DNA of 64,000 nucleotides from JAJKJG01 sp036389455 (GCA_036389455.1 DASVPW010000115.1:8964-72963); one strand, 5' to 3'. Counted from the stretch's first letter, positions 8,455 through 16,989 are shown. A program made the numbers and translations. The notes: generated by a model not told the origin, from the sequence alone.

Positions 8455-8745
8455 ATGGAGCCGATCGCATTCGATTGGGACGAGGATAAAGCGGCCGTGA
8501 ACTTTATCTGCCATAAAGTGTCTTTCCCGTTCGCGACCAGGGCGTTCCTTGATCCGGAACGGGTCGACTTTGACGTTTCGCGCGCGCAGGATGAAGAGGA
8601 GCGCCGCAAGACCGTGGGCCGGATCGGGCGGCGGTTGTTCTCGGTCGTCTACACGAGACGTGAGGGAGTCCTGCGCCTTATCTCGGCCCGTCGGACGAAC
8701 CGCTCAGAGGAGCGCATCTATGGGAACCGTCAGGTTCACGCTTGA
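8455..8745 (+). CDS. brnT: BrnT-family ribonuclease toxin
   Basis: 96 residues. The sequence follows the BrnT pattern throughout: IAFDWDEDKAAVNFICHKVS at the start, AFLDPERVDFDVSR, then ERRKTVGRIGRRLFSVVYTR and the closing LRLISARRTNRSEERIY. BrnT is a small RelE-like ribonuclease that halts growth when its antitoxin is lost. The coding end overlaps the antitoxin-like gene by 26 bases, the usual toxin-first order of brnTA. It lies between the importer and a thiolase gene and has no metabolic link to either. Confidence 0.88.
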   Translation: MEPIAFDWDEDKAAVNFICHKVSFPFATRAFLDPERVDFDVSRAQDEEERRKTVGRIGRRLFSVVYTRREGVLRLISARRTNRSEERIYGNRQVHA

Positions 8746-9076
8746 TCCGAAGAACCCGCCTCGCCTCACGCGCGACGAAGAGGCCCGCCTCGACGCGATG
8801 ACCGACGAGGAGATCACGCGCGCCGCGGAAAGCGATCCGGACAACCCTCCTCTCACGGAGGAGGAGATGGCGCGCGGCCTCTTCGCGCGCGACGTCCGGA
8901 TTGCAAGGGAGAAAACCGGGTTAAGCCAGGAGCGCTTTGCGGCAAGGCTCGGCCTGCCCCTTTCCATGCTGCGCGATTGGGAGGAGGGACGCTTCAACCC
9001 GGATCCCGCGGCGCGGGCATTGGTCCGGATCGTGCTGAAGGACCCTGAGCGGATCCTGGCGCTGCTGGCGGCATGA
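8720..9076 (+). CDS. Antitoxin of the BrnT pair, with XRE-type helix-turn-helix
   Basis: 118 residues. The N-terminal part has the acidic box DEEITRAAESDPDNPPLTEE (about residues 25-45) seen in BrnA antitoxins. Instead of the common BrnA ribbon-helix-helix C-terminus it carries a Cro/XRE helix-turn-helix: TGLSQERFAARLGLPLSMLR (about residues 70-90). It should bind and neutralise BrnT and repress its own promoter. The ATG at 8720 lies inside the 3' end of brnT. A second, solitary gene with the same acidic box but the standard BrnA C-terminus lies at 54460. Confidence 0.8.
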   Translation: MGTVRFTLDPKNPPRLTRDEEARLDAMTDEEITRAAESDPDNPPLTEEEMARGLFARDVRIAREKTGLSQERFAARLGLPLSMLRDWEEGRFNPDPAARALVRIVLKDPERILALLAA

Positions 9077-9143
9077 GTTTCGCCACCCTTGCCTTGTGGC
9101 CTGAACGGCCGCGCGTACCCTCCACCTTCTCACGAGGACTCCC

Positions 9144-10328
9144 ATGACCGAAGCCGTCATCGTCTCGACCGCACGCACGCCGATCGGCAAGGCCTATCGC
9201 GGCGCCTTCAACAACACCCATGGGGCGACGCTCGCGGGCCACGCCATCAAGCATGCGGTCGAGCGGGCCGGGATCGAGCCCGGCGAGGTCGAGGACGTGC
9301 TCGTCGGCTGCGCCCTGCCGGAAGGCGCGACGGGGGAGAACATCGCCCGCCAGGCGGCGCTCCGGGCGGGGCTTCCGGTCACGACGAGCGGCGCGACGGT
9401 GAACCGCTTCTGCTCCTCGGGCATGCAGACGATCGCGCTCGCGGCGCAGCGGGTGATCGTCGATAACGTGCCCGTGATGGTCGCGGGCGGGGTCGAGTCG
9501 GTGAGCCTCGTGCAGAACGAGCACAAGAACAAATACCGGCTCCACGACGAATGGCTCGACGAGCACAAGCCCGACATCTACCTGCCGATGATCGACACCG
9601 CCGAGGTCGTGGCGAAGCGCTACAACATCTCGCGGGAGGCGCAGGACACCTTCGCGCTCCAGAGCCAGCTGCGCACCGCCGCCGCCCAGCAGGCCGGACG
9701 CTTCGACGACGAGATCGTGCCGCTGCCGAGCGTCAAGCTCGTCCAGGACAAGGCGACGGGCGAGGTCTCGGAGCAGGCGGTGACGCTCACCCGCGACGAG
9801 GGCAACCGGCCGGACACCTCGCCCGAGGGGCTCGCGAAGCTCGAGCCGGTGCGCGGGCCCGGCCACTTCATCACGGCCGGCAACGCGAGCCAGCTCTCGG
9901 ACGGGGCCTCGGCCTGCGTCGTCATGAACGCGAAGCTCGCCGAGAAGCGCGGCCTTCAGCCCCTCGGCATCTTCCGCGGCCTTAGCGTCGCGGGCTGTGA
10001 GCCCGACGAGATGGGCATCGGCCCCATCTACGCCGTGCCGCGGCTCCTCGAGCGCCACGGGCTTTCCATGGACGACATCGACCTGTGGGAGCTGAACGAG
10101 GCCTTCGCCGTGCAGGTGCTCTACTGCCGCGACAAGCTCGGCATCCCGAACGACACCCTCAACGTCGACGGCGGCGCCGTCGCCATCGGCCACCCCTACG
10201 GCATGAGCGGCGCCCGCATGGTCGGCCATGCCCTCATCGAGGGCAAGCGCCGGGGCGCCAAGTACGTGGTCTGCACCATGTGCGTCGGCGGCGGCATGGG
10301 CGCCGCCGGGCTGTTCGAGGTGGCGTGA
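9144..10328 (+). CDS. Acetyl-CoA acyltransferase (thiolase, FadA-like)
   Basis: 394 residues. The nucleophilic cysteine is C90 in VNRFCSSGMQT; the His block is GGAVAIGHPYGMSGARM (about residues 343-360) and the second Cys is in CTMCVGGGMGAAG near the C-terminus. These are all landmarks of degradative thiolases, which cleave 3-ketoacyl-CoA with free CoA. No partner FadB lies beside it. The following genes encode an oxidoreductase and a flavin hydroxylase of the acyl-CoA type, so a role in fatty or aromatic acyl-CoA breakdown is plausible. The 5' flank has a TTCTCACGAGGA stretch that serves as ribosome-binding site. Confidence 0.92.
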   Translation: MTEAVIVSTARTPIGKAYRGAFNNTHGATLAGHAIKHAVERAGIEPGEVEDVLVGCALPEGATGENIARQAALRAGLPVTTSGATVNRFCSSGMQTIALAAQRVIVDNVPVMVAGGVESVSLVQNEHKNKYRLHDEWLDEHKPDIYLPMIDTAEVVAKRYNISREAQDTFALQSQLRTAAAQQAGRFDDEIVPLPSVKLVQDKATGEVSEQAVTLTRDEGNRPDTSPEGLAKLEPVRGPGHFITAGNASQLSDGASACVVMNAKLAEKRGLQPLGIFRGLSVAGCEPDEMGIGPIYAVPRLLERHGLSMDDIDLWELNEAFAVQVLYCRDKLGIPNDTLNVDGGAVAIGHPYGMSGARMVGHALIEGKRRGAKYVVCTMCVGGGMGAAGLFEVA

Positions 10329-10333
10329 CCGCG

Positions 10334-10445
10334 CCACTGTCGTCCCCGGCGAGCCGAAGCGCAGCGTAGGCGAGGGAAGGGGACCCAGACCCGGTGGGGC
10401 TTGGATCCCCTTCCCCTCGCTTCGCTCGGCCGGGGATGACAGTGG
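10334..10445. repeat. Palindromic intergenic repeat, type 2, copy 1
   Basis: The outer arms CCACTGTCGTCCCCGGC (from 10334) and GCCGGGGATGACAGTGG (to 10445) are reverse complements apart from one base, with further inner complementarity between GAAGGGGA- and TCCCCTTC-type arms. The element fills the gap between the thiolase stop and the next gene's ribosome-binding site. A related element, sharing the CGCTTCGCT-GGCCGGGATGAC end, lies at 37997-38094 inside the 5' part of the soxD frame. Confidence 0.8.
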
Positions 10446-10462
10446 AGAGTTGGAGGGAGAGG

Positions 10463-11482
10463 ATGACCCAGCAGTCCCGCCGCATCGTGCTCGCCTCCCG
10501 CCCGGTGGGCGAGCCGAAGGACACCGACTTCCGGCTGGAGAGCGCTCCCGTCCCCGAGCCCGGCCCCGGCCAGGTGCTGGTGCGGACGCTCTGGCTCTCC
10601 CTCGATCCCTACATGCGCGGGCGCATGAGCGACGCGAAGTCGTACGCCAAGCCCGTCGGCATCGGCGAGGTCATGACCGGCGGCACGGTCGGCGAGGTCG
10701 TGCGCTCGAACGACGGCAAGTTCTCGCCCGGCGACCTCGTGCTCGGCATGGGCGGCTGGCAGGAGCACGCCGTCCTCGACGGCAAGGAGCTGCGCCGGCT
10801 CGATCCCGCCGCGGCGCCGGTGCAGACCGCGCTCGGGGTCTTGGGCATGCCCGGCATGACGGCCTACACCGGCCTCCTCAACATCGGCCAGCCGAAGGCC
10901 GGCGAGACGGTCGCGGTCGCGGCCGCGACCGGGCCGGTCGGCTCCATGGTCGGCCAGATCGCGAAGCTCAAAGGCTGCCGCGCCGTCGGCATCGCTGGTG
11001 GCTCCGACAAGTGCCGCGCGCTCCTGGAAGAATTCGGCTTCGACGCCGCCGTCGACCACCGCGCGCCGGATTTCCCGGAGAGGCTCAAGGCCGCTTGCCC
11101 GAACGGCATCGACGTGTATTACGAGAACGTCGGCGGGGCGGTGTGGGACGCGGTGTTCCCCCTTCTCAACGACTTCGCCCGCATCCCCGTCTGCGGGCTC
11201 ATCGCCAACTACAATATGACCGAGCTGCCGGCGGGCCCCGACCGCACGCCGCAGCTCTTCCGCGCCGTGCTGACGAAGCGTCTCTTGATCCGCGGCTTCA
11301 TCGTCTGGGACTTCCAGGCCCAGGCACGGGAGTTCGCGGCGGAGGTCGGCGGCTGGCTGCGGGACGGGAAGATCAAGTACCGCGAGGACGTGGTCGAGGG
11401 CCTCGAGAACGCGCCGCAGGCCTTCATGGGGCTCCTCAAAGGCCGGAACTTCGGCAAGCTCCTGGTGCGGGTCGCGCGGTAG
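10463..11482 (+). CDS. NADP-dependent MDR-family oxidoreductase (CurA/PTGR-like)
   Basis: 339 residues, zinc-free medium-chain dehydrogenase/reductase. The nucleotide-binding stretch is AAATGPVGSMVGQIAKLKG (about residues 153-171), followed by GIAGGSDKC. N-terminal features such as SLDPYMRGRM (about residues 47-56) and the late YYENVGG match enoate/alkenal double-bond reductases of the curcumin reductase and prostaglandin reductase type. The ATG at 10463 follows a GGAGGGAGAGG ribosome-binding site. Its TAG abuts the stop of the convergent monooxygenase gene inside an 18-base palindrome. Confidence 0.88.
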   Translation: MTQQSRRIVLASRPVGEPKDTDFRLESAPVPEPGPGQVLVRTLWLSLDPYMRGRMSDAKSYAKPVGIGEVMTGGTVGEVVRSNDGKFSPGDLVLGMGGWQEHAVLDGKELRRLDPAAAPVQTALGVLGMPGMTAYTGLLNIGQPKAGETVAVAAATGPVGSMVGQIAKLKGCRAVGIAGGSDKCRALLEEFGFDAAVDHRAPDFPERLKAACPNGIDVYYENVGGAVWDAVFPLLNDFARIPVCGLIANYNMTELPAGPDRTPQLFRAVLTKRLLIRGFIVWDFQAQAREFAAEVGGWLRDGKIKYREDVVEGLENAPQAFMGLLKGRNFGKLLVRVAR

Positions 11483-11491
11483 CTACCGCGC
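11474..11491. terminator. 18-base perfect palindrome joining two convergent stop codons
   Basis: GCGCGGTAGCTACCGCGC reads the same on both strands. Its centre is TAG on the plus strand directly abutting TAG (as CTA) on the minus strand, so the two convergent genes end back to back with no spacer. It could form a hairpin only with strain, because there is no loop. A termination role is possible but not shown; no T-run follows on either side. Confidence 0.4.
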
Positions 11492-12604
11492 CGCCTCGTA
11501 GCGCGCCATGAAGCGCGGAGCCATAGCGCGCAGGCGCTCCGGATCGACCCGTCCCGAGCGGGTGATGTAGCTCATGGCGAAGTCGAGAGGGGCGAGGCGC
11601 ATGTGCTCGGGGAAACGCTCGTACCAGGCGGCGCTCGTGCGCGAGGCCGCCACGAGCTTCTCGACGATCGGCCGGCGGGCGGCCTCGTAGGCGGAAAGCG
11701 CGGCGGGCACGTCGCCCATCTCGTCGAGGGCCTTGGCGAGCGCGATCGCGTCCTCCAGGGCGAGCCGCGTCCCCGAGCCGATGGAGAAGTGCGCCGTGTG
11801 CAGCGCGTCGCCCAGAAGGACCCGGTTGCCGGCGGACCAGCGCGCGTTCTCGACCCAGGGGAAGTTGCGCCACACCGAGCGGTTCGAGATCAGCGGGTGG
11901 CCGTCGAGGGTCTCCGCGAACGCCTCCTGGCAGACCGCCCTCGCCTCGTCCTCGCTCATCCGGTCGAACCTCGCCCGCGTCCACGTCGCCGGGTCGCACT
12001 CGACGATGAAGGTGCTCAAGGCGGGAGCATAGCGGTAGTGGTGGGCGTTGAAGGTGCCAAGCGGCGTCTCGACGAAGGTCTGGGTCAGGGTCTCGAAGCG
12101 CCTCGTCGTGCCGAACCAGGCGAACCTGTTGGACAAGTGGGAGACCGAGGTTCCGAACGCGCCCTCGTGCTCGCGGCGGACCAGGGAGTTCACCCCGTCG
12201 GCGCCGACGACGAGGTCGGCGTCCCCAAGCTCCGCGACGGAGCCGACGGCTCGGCCGTAGCGCAGCTCGACCCCGACGGACGCGGCCTGCTCCTGAAGGA
12301 GCCGCAGGAGCTCCAACCGCCCGATGGCTGAAAAACCGACGCCGTCGACGGCGATGCGCTCGCCGCGGTGGACGAGGGCGATGTCGCTCCACGTCTCCAT
12401 CTGCGGCGCGACGAGGTCGGCCGTCTCGGGGTCGTCGGCGCGCAGGAAGTCGAGGGCGCGGTCCGAGAACACGACGCCGAAGCCGAAGGTCGCGTCCGGC
12501 GGGTTCTGCTCGAACACCGCGACCTCGTCGCCCTTGTGCCGGCGCTTGCGAAGGTAGGCGAAATAGAGCCCGGCGGGGCCTCCACCCAGGACCGCGATCC
12601 GCAT
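11483..12604 (-). CDS. FAD-dependent aromatic-CoA monooxygenase (salicyloyl-CoA 5-hydroxylase-like)
   Basis: 373 residues from the ATG at 12604. The start MRIAVLGGGPAGLYFAYL is the FAD dinucleotide fold, and FGFGVVFSDRALDFLRADDP (about residues 42-61) is typical of the group acting on CoA thioesters such as salicyloyl-CoA and 2-aminobenzoyl-CoA. The second FAD motif is VLLGDALHTAHFSIGSG (about residues 262-278). The anthraniloyl-CoA enzymes carry an extra C-terminal reductase domain; that is absent here. Together with the neighbouring thiolase and reductase it points to aromatic acid catabolism, but the substrate is not known. Confidence 0.85.
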   Translation of the reverse strand: MRIAVLGGGPAGLYFAYLRKRRHKGDEVAVFEQNPPDATFGFGVVFSDRALDFLRADDPETADLVAPQMETWSDIALVHRGERIAVDGVGFSAIGRLELLRLLQEQAASVGVELRYGRAVGSVAELGDADLVVGADGVNSLVRREHEGAFGTSVSHLSNRFAWFGTTRRFETLTQTFVETPLGTFNAHHYRYAPALSTFIVECDPATWTRARFDRMSEDEARAVCQEAFAETLDGHPLISNRSVWRNFPWVENARWSAGNRVLLGDALHTAHFSIGSGTRLALEDAIALAKALDEMGDVPAALSAYEAARRPIVEKLVAASRTSAAWYERFPEHMRLAPLDFAMSYITRSGRVDPERLRAMAPRFMARYEAAR

Positions 12605-12641
12605 ATGAAGTCCCGCACTCCCGCCGTTCCGGCGGGCCTCC

Positions 12642-13355
12642 TTGGTGGAGAACGGCGTGGACGATGGCAAGTCTTCCCCGGCCGCAATCGTGGAGGCGGC
12701 GGTCGCGGGCCGCCGCTCCGTGCGGGCCTTCCTGCCGGCGCCGGTGCCGCAGGCTCTCGTCGAGCGCATCCTCGACGTCGCGGCGCGGGCGCCGAGCGGC
12801 ACCAACATGCAGCCCTGGCGCGTCCGCGTCCTCGCCGGCGCCGCGAAGGCGCGCCTCTCCGCCGCGCTCCTCAAGGCCGAAGCCGAGAATGCCCCGCACG
12901 CGGCGGAGTACCGGTATTATCCGGAACAATTCTTCGAGCCGTACCTGTCACGGCGGCGCAAGGTCGGCTGGGACCTCTACGGCCTCCTCGGCATCGCCCG
13001 GGGCGAGACGGCGCGGATGCGGGCGCAGCACGCCCGCAACCTCGTCTTCTTCGACGCGCCGGTCGGGATGATCTTCACCATCGACCGCAGGCTCGAGATC
13101 GGGAGCTGGCTCGACTACGGCATCTTCCTGGGCAACGTCATGACGGCGGCGCGCGGCCACGGCCTCGACACCTGCGCCCAGGCCGCCTTCGCGCCCTTCC
13201 ACGAAACGATCCGGGCCCGCCTTAACCTCGACCCTGAGGAGGTCGTGGTCTGCGGGATGTCTCTCGGCTACGAGAACCCGTCCGCGCCCGAGAACGCGCT
13301 TCGCACCGAGCGCGTGCCGGCCCGGGCGTTCGCGAGCTTCGACGGCTTCGACTGA
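12642..13355 (+). CDS. Nitroreductase-family flavoprotein
   Basis: 237 residues as opened by a TTG at 12642; GTG codons at 12645 and 12657 are equally possible starts and would shorten it by 1 or 5 residues. The FMN-binding start GRRSVRAFLPAPVP and ARAPSGTNMQPWRVRVL (about residues 23-60) define the family. These enzymes reduce nitro, quinone or similar groups with NAD(P)H. It is divergently oriented from the flavin hydroxylase with only about 37 bases between them, so the two may share a control region. The natural substrate is unknown. Confidence 0.85.
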   Translation: MVENGVDDGKSSPAAIVEAAVAGRRSVRAFLPAPVPQALVERILDVAARAPSGTNMQPWRVRVLAGAAKARLSAALLKAEAENAPHAAEYRYYPEQFFEPYLSRRRKVGWDLYGLLGIARGETARMRAQHARNLVFFDAPVGMIFTIDRRLEIGSWLDYGIFLGNVMTAARGHGLDTCAQAAFAPFHETIRARLNLDPEEVVVCGMSLGYENPSAPENALRTERVPARAFASFDGFD

Positions 13356-13421
13356 CACGCCCGTTGCCACGTCGCGCCGCTTCCCCTACGGCTCCAGCCC
13401 TGCCGTGAATCGGAGGGGCTG

Positions 13422-14366
13422 GTGCAGGAGCGCAATCTCGGATCGTCGGGCCTTCGGGTCTCCCTCGTCGGCCTCGGCTGCAACAACTTCGGCTGGCACA
13501 TCGACCTGGAGGGGACCCGCGCCGTCGTGCACAAGGCCCTCGACCTCGGCATCACCCTGTTCGACACGGCGGACACCTACGGCGAGCGCGGCGGCTCGGA
13601 GACCATCCTGGGCCAGATCCTCGGCGAGCGCCGCCGGGACATCGTGCTGGCGACGAAGTTCGGCCTGCCCATGGACGACGCCGGGCGCAAGAAGGGCGGC
13701 TCGCGCCGGTACGTCATGCAGGCCGTCGAGGACAGCCTGCGCCGGCTCAGGACCGACTGGATCGACCTCTACCAGCTCCACCGCCCCGACCCGCTGACGC
13801 CGATCGAGGAGACGCTTAGGGCCCTCGACGATCTCGTGCGCCAGGGCAAGGTCCGCTACGTCGGCTGCTCGAATCTTTCGGCCTGGCAGGTGGTCGAGGC
13901 GCAATGGACGGCGCAGACGCGCAATCTCAACGCCTTCGCCTCGTGCCAGGACGAGTACAGCCTCCTCGTGCGCGACATCGAGAAGGAGCTCGTGCCGGCG
14001 ATCGAGGCCTATCGGATGGGCCTCCTGCCCTTCTTCCCGCTCGCGAGCGGGCTCCTGACCGGCAAGTACAGGCGCGGCGCGCCGATGCCGGAGGGGACCC
14101 GCCTCGCCAACACCCAGCGCCTCGCCGACCGCTACATGACGGAGGCGAACTGGGGCAAGGTCGAGCGGCTTCAGGCCTTCGCCGAAGGACGTGGCAAGAC
14201 CCTCCTCGATCTGGCGTTCGGCTGGCTCGCCGCGAGGCCCTACGTGTCGAGCGTGATCGCGGGGGCGACCAAGCCCGAGCAGCTCGAGGCGAACGTGCGG
14301 GCGGCCGAGTGGGCGCTCACCCCCGAGGACCTCGCCGAGATCGACCGGCTCGCCGCCGGGAGCTAA
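13422..14366 (+). CDS. Aldo/keto reductase
   Basis: 314 residues, complete. The catalytic tetrad can be placed: Asp and Tyr in FDTADTYGERGGSE (about residues 47-60), Lys in VLATKFGLP (about 77-82), and His in LYQLHRPDPL (about 118-126). The late SSVIAGATKPEQLEANVRAA motif binds the NADPH phosphate. The start is a GTG at 13422; an AGGGGCTG stretch precedes it. It is followed 13 bases later by the amino acid permease gene, so it may be cotranscribed with that transporter. Confidence 0.9.
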   Translation: MQERNLGSSGLRVSLVGLGCNNFGWHIDLEGTRAVVHKALDLGITLFDTADTYGERGGSETILGQILGERRRDIVLATKFGLPMDDAGRKKGGSRRYVMQAVEDSLRRLRTDWIDLYQLHRPDPLTPIEETLRALDDLVRQGKVRYVGCSNLSAWQVVEAQWTAQTRNLNAFASCQDEYSLLVRDIEKELVPAIEAYRMGLLPFFPLASGLLTGKYRRGAPMPEGTRLANTQRLADRYMTEANWGKVERLQAFAEGRGKTLLDLAFGWLAARPYVSSVIAGATKPEQLEANVRAAEWALTPEDLAEIDRLAAGS

Positions 14367-14379
14367 AGTCCGCGCGGCC

Positions 14380-15132
14380 ATGGACCTGCAACCCGTCTGG
14401 GACTGGTTCCGGTGGCTCAACGACGCCACCGGGATCAAGCTCACGATCTTCTACGACGCCTTCGACCGGGCCCGGTTCTGGAACGGTTTTCTCACGTCCG
14501 TCCGGCTGATGGCGATCTGCGTCGCGGCAAGCGTCGTCATCGGCGTCGTCGGGGCCTGGGCGCAAGGGGCGCGCCTGCGGCTCGTGCGCCTCGCCATGCA
14601 GGGCTACATCCAGTTCTTCCGCAACACGCCGCCCCTCGTGCAGCTCTACTTCTTCTACTTCGCGCTCGGCAGCTACCTGCGCGTCACGACCGAGACGGGC
14701 CTGTCCGTCCCGCTCGTCTCGAACTTCGCCTGGGCGGTGATCGGGCTGTCGCTCTACGCCGGCGCCTTCAACGTCGAGATCTTCCGGGCCGGCATCGAGG
14801 CCGTGCCGCGGGAGACCGTCGAGGCCGCGGAGTCCCTCGGCTACAGCCGCCTCAAGGCCTACGCCTACGTGATCCTGCCGCTCGCCTTCCGGATCAGCCT
14901 GCCGGCGCTGAACAACAACCTCGTCAACCTGATCAAGACCACGACCGTCGCCTATGCGATCGCGGTCCCCGAGATGCTCTACGTCGCGAACCAGATCTGG
15001 TCGGACGAGCTCAACGTGCCCGAGATGATGAACACGCTCCTGATCCTCTACGTCGGGCTCGTCGGCGTCCTCGTCGCCGTCATGACTCGGTGGGAGCGCG
15101 CCATGCGCATCCCGGGCTACGCGCCGGCATGA
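14380..15132 (+). CDS. Polar amino acid ABC transporter permease 1 (HisM/GlnP family)
   Basis: 250 residues with five hydrophobic segments. The conserved N-terminal stretch QFFRNTPPLVQLYFFYF (about residues 76-92) and the cytoplasmic EAA loop EAAESLGYSRLKAYAYVILP (about residues 148-167) are diagnostic of polar amino acid permeases. It forms a heterodimeric channel with the next gene product. The stop overlaps that gene's ATG (ATGA at 15129). No periplasmic binding protein gene is present on either side. Confidence 0.92.
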   Translation: MDLQPVWDWFRWLNDATGIKLTIFYDAFDRARFWNGFLTSVRLMAICVAASVVIGVVGAWAQGARLRLVRLAMQGYIQFFRNTPPLVQLYFFYFALGSYLRVTTETGLSVPLVSNFAWAVIGLSLYAGAFNVEIFRAGIEAVPRETVEAAESLGYSRLKAYAYVILPLAFRISLPALNNNLVNLIKTTTVAYAIAVPEMLYVANQIWSDELNVPEMMNTLLILYVGLVGVLVAVMTRWERAMRIPGYAPA

Positions 15133-15968
15133 TCGCGGAGCGCGCCGACTTCCCCGTGCTGCTGCCCTTCCGCTTAGGGGCGGGAGCGGTCGCGCCCGGC
15201 TGGCGCCCGCGGCCGCGGCACGCCGTCGTGCTCGTGGCGGCGCTCGCCCTCTCGATCGGGGTCGGCGAGGCTTACGCGGCCCCGGGCGCGCCCTCGGTCC
15301 TGGCGACGCTCGTCAAGTGGACGCCGCTCCTCGCCGCGGGCTTCCTCCTCAACATCGCGATCAGCTTCATCGCGATGGGGCTCGGGACCGCGCTCGGCAC
15401 CTTCCTCGGCCTGATGCAAGTCTCGCTCGCGCGCCCGGTGCGCGGCGTCTCGTGGGCGCTGACCCAGTTCTTCCGCAACGCGCCGTGGCTCGTGCTCCTG
15501 TTCTACTGCATGCTGCTCCTACCGTTCGAGATGCGGGTCGGCGGCGCGATCGTGCCGCTGCCGGCCTGGCTCAAGGCGACCTTCGGGCTCTCCCTCGCCG
15601 TCATGGCGAACGTCTCCGAGCTCGTGCGCGGGGCGGTGCTGTCGATCCCGGCCGGGCAGTGGGAGTCGGCCGAGGCGCTGGCCTTCACCCGCCGCCAGAC
15701 CCTGTGGATGATCGTCCTGCCGCAGTGCGTGAAGCGGATGCTGCCGCCCTGGATGAACCTCTACGCCATCCTGGTGGTCGGCACCGCGCTCGCCTCCATC
15801 GTCGGGGTCAACGAAGCGATGACGCTGACCGGCGACGTGCTCGCGGCCGAGAGCCGGACCGAGCTCCTGGTGCCGATGTACCTCTACCTGCTGCTGTGGT
15901 TCTTCGCCTACTGCTACCCGATCGCCCGGGCGACCGTGTCCCTCGAGCGGCGCTTCCAGGTGCGGTGA
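15129..15968 (+). CDS. Polar amino acid ABC transporter permease 2 (HisQ/GlnP family)
   Basis: 279 residues. An N-terminal region of about 40 residues precedes the first strong hydrophobic stretch. The QFFRNAPWLVLLFYCML motif and the EAA loop ESAEALAFTRRQTLWMIVLP (about residues 178-197) match the family. The ATG at 15129 is coupled to the upstream gene; at the 3' end the TGA shares its last base with the ATG of the ATPase gene (15968). Confidence 0.92.
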   Translation: MIAERADFPVLLPFRLGAGAVAPGWRPRPRHAVVLVAALALSIGVGEAYAAPGAPSVLATLVKWTPLLAAGFLLNIAISFIAMGLGTALGTFLGLMQVSLARPVRGVSWALTQFFRNAPWLVLLFYCMLLLPFEMRVGGAIVPLPAWLKATFGLSLAVMANVSELVRGAVLSIPAGQWESAEALAFTRRQTLWMIVLPQCVKRMLPPWMNLYAILVVGTALASIVGVNEAMTLTGDVLAAESRTELLVPMYLYLLLWFFAYCYPIARATVSLERRFQVR

Positions 15969-16735
15969 TGGCTGACGCGGCGGACACGGCGCCTTGGACC
16001 CCGGACCGGCCGCTCGTCCGCATCCGCGACGTCCACAAGAGCTTCGGCAGGCTGACGGTTTTGAGCGGCGTCTCCCTCGACGTCATGAAGGGCGAGGTGA
16101 TCTGCGTCATCGGCCCGTCGGGCTCGGGCAAATCGACGCTGCTCCGCTGCGTCAACGCCCTCGTGCCGATCGAGCGCGGCTCGATCCTGGTCGAGGGGCA
16201 GGAGGTCAACGACCCGCGGCTCGACAAGCTCGCGCTCAGGCGCAAGGTCGGGATGGTGTTCCAGCAGTACAACCTGTTCCCGCACAAGACCGCGCTCCAG
16301 AACGTCATGATGGCCCCGATCCACGTCTTGAAGCAGGACAAGGCCGAGGTCGAGGCGCGCGCGCGCCGGCTCATCCGGAAGGTGCGGCTCGAGGGCAAGG
16401 AGGCTTCCTACCCGGGCGAGCTGTCCGGCGGCCAGCAGCAGCGCGTCGCCATCGCCCGCTCGCTCGCCATGAACCCGGACGTGATGCTGTTCGACGAGGT
16501 CACGGCGGCCCTCGATCCCGAGACCGTCAAGGAGGTGCTGGTCACGATCCGCGAGCTCGCCGAGGAGGGCATGACCTGCCTGATCGTCACCCACGAGATG
16601 GGCTTCGCCCGCGAGGTGGCGGGCCACATCTATTTCACCGACCGGGGCGTCATCGTCGAGCACGGCCCGCCGAAGGACTTCTTCGCCGGCGCCCGCGACC
16701 CGCGCACGCGCCAGTTCCTGAGCCAGATCCTGTGA
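15968..16735 (+). CDS. Polar amino acid ABC transporter ATPase (GlnQ/HisP family)
   Basis: 255 residues. Walker A is GPSGSGKST (about residues 51-59), the Q-loop is GMVFQQYNLFPHKTAL, the signature is LSGGQQQRVAIARSL and Walker B is VMLFDEVTAALDPE (DEP replaced by DEV, a variant known in this family). The switch His is in LIVTHEMGFAREV. It powers the two upstream permeases. The last gene of the operon; the cognate binding protein must be encoded elsewhere or has been lost. Confidence 0.93.
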   Translation: MADAADTAPWTPDRPLVRIRDVHKSFGRLTVLSGVSLDVMKGEVICVIGPSGSGKSTLLRCVNALVPIERGSILVEGQEVNDPRLDKLALRRKVGMVFQQYNLFPHKTALQNVMMAPIHVLKQDKAEVEARARRLIRKVRLEGKEASYPGELSGGQQQRVAIARSLAMNPDVMLFDEVTAALDPETVKEVLVTIRELAEEGMTCLIVTHEMGFAREVAGHIYFTDRGVIVEHGPPKDFFAGARDPRTRQFLSQIL

Positions 16736-16793
16736 GCCGTTCCGGGACGAGGCTGCAGCCGGGCTGCGGTCGAGGCTCTTTTCGGCGCCGGGA

Positions 16794-16870
16794 TGGTAGC
16801 GGAGGAGGGACTCGAACCCCCGACACGAGGATTATGATTCCTCTGCTCTAACCAGCTGAGCTACTCCGCC
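16794..16870 (-). tRNA. tRNA-Met (anticodon CAT), CCA encoded
   Basis: On the minus strand the sequence folds as a standard cloverleaf: acceptor GGCGGAG/CTCCGCT (with G1-U72 wobble), D-arm GCTC/GAGC, anticodon stem GAGGA/TCCTC with loop ATCATAA (anticodon CAT), T-stem GGGGG/CCCTC with loop TTCGAGT, discriminator A, and encoded CCA at 16794-16796. The body matches alphaproteobacterial elongator tRNA-Met; the CAT anticodon alone would also fit tRNA-Ile2, which is judged less likely. The adjoining DNA at its 5' side (16900-17310) is AT-rich. Confidence 0.93.
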
Positions 16871-16989
16871 CCGAGGCGTCGCGCGGCGCGCATGGGCCGG
16901 CGGGATATAGGGACCGGGCTCCGAGCCTGTCAAGAAACGGTGAGCTGGCTCGACTCGCGGTCGAAATAGCCAGATAATGCCCCCTCAAG

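Noticed and set aside
15272..15478. Small minus-strand frames inside the amino acid permease genes
   Set aside because: Antisense shadows without motif support.
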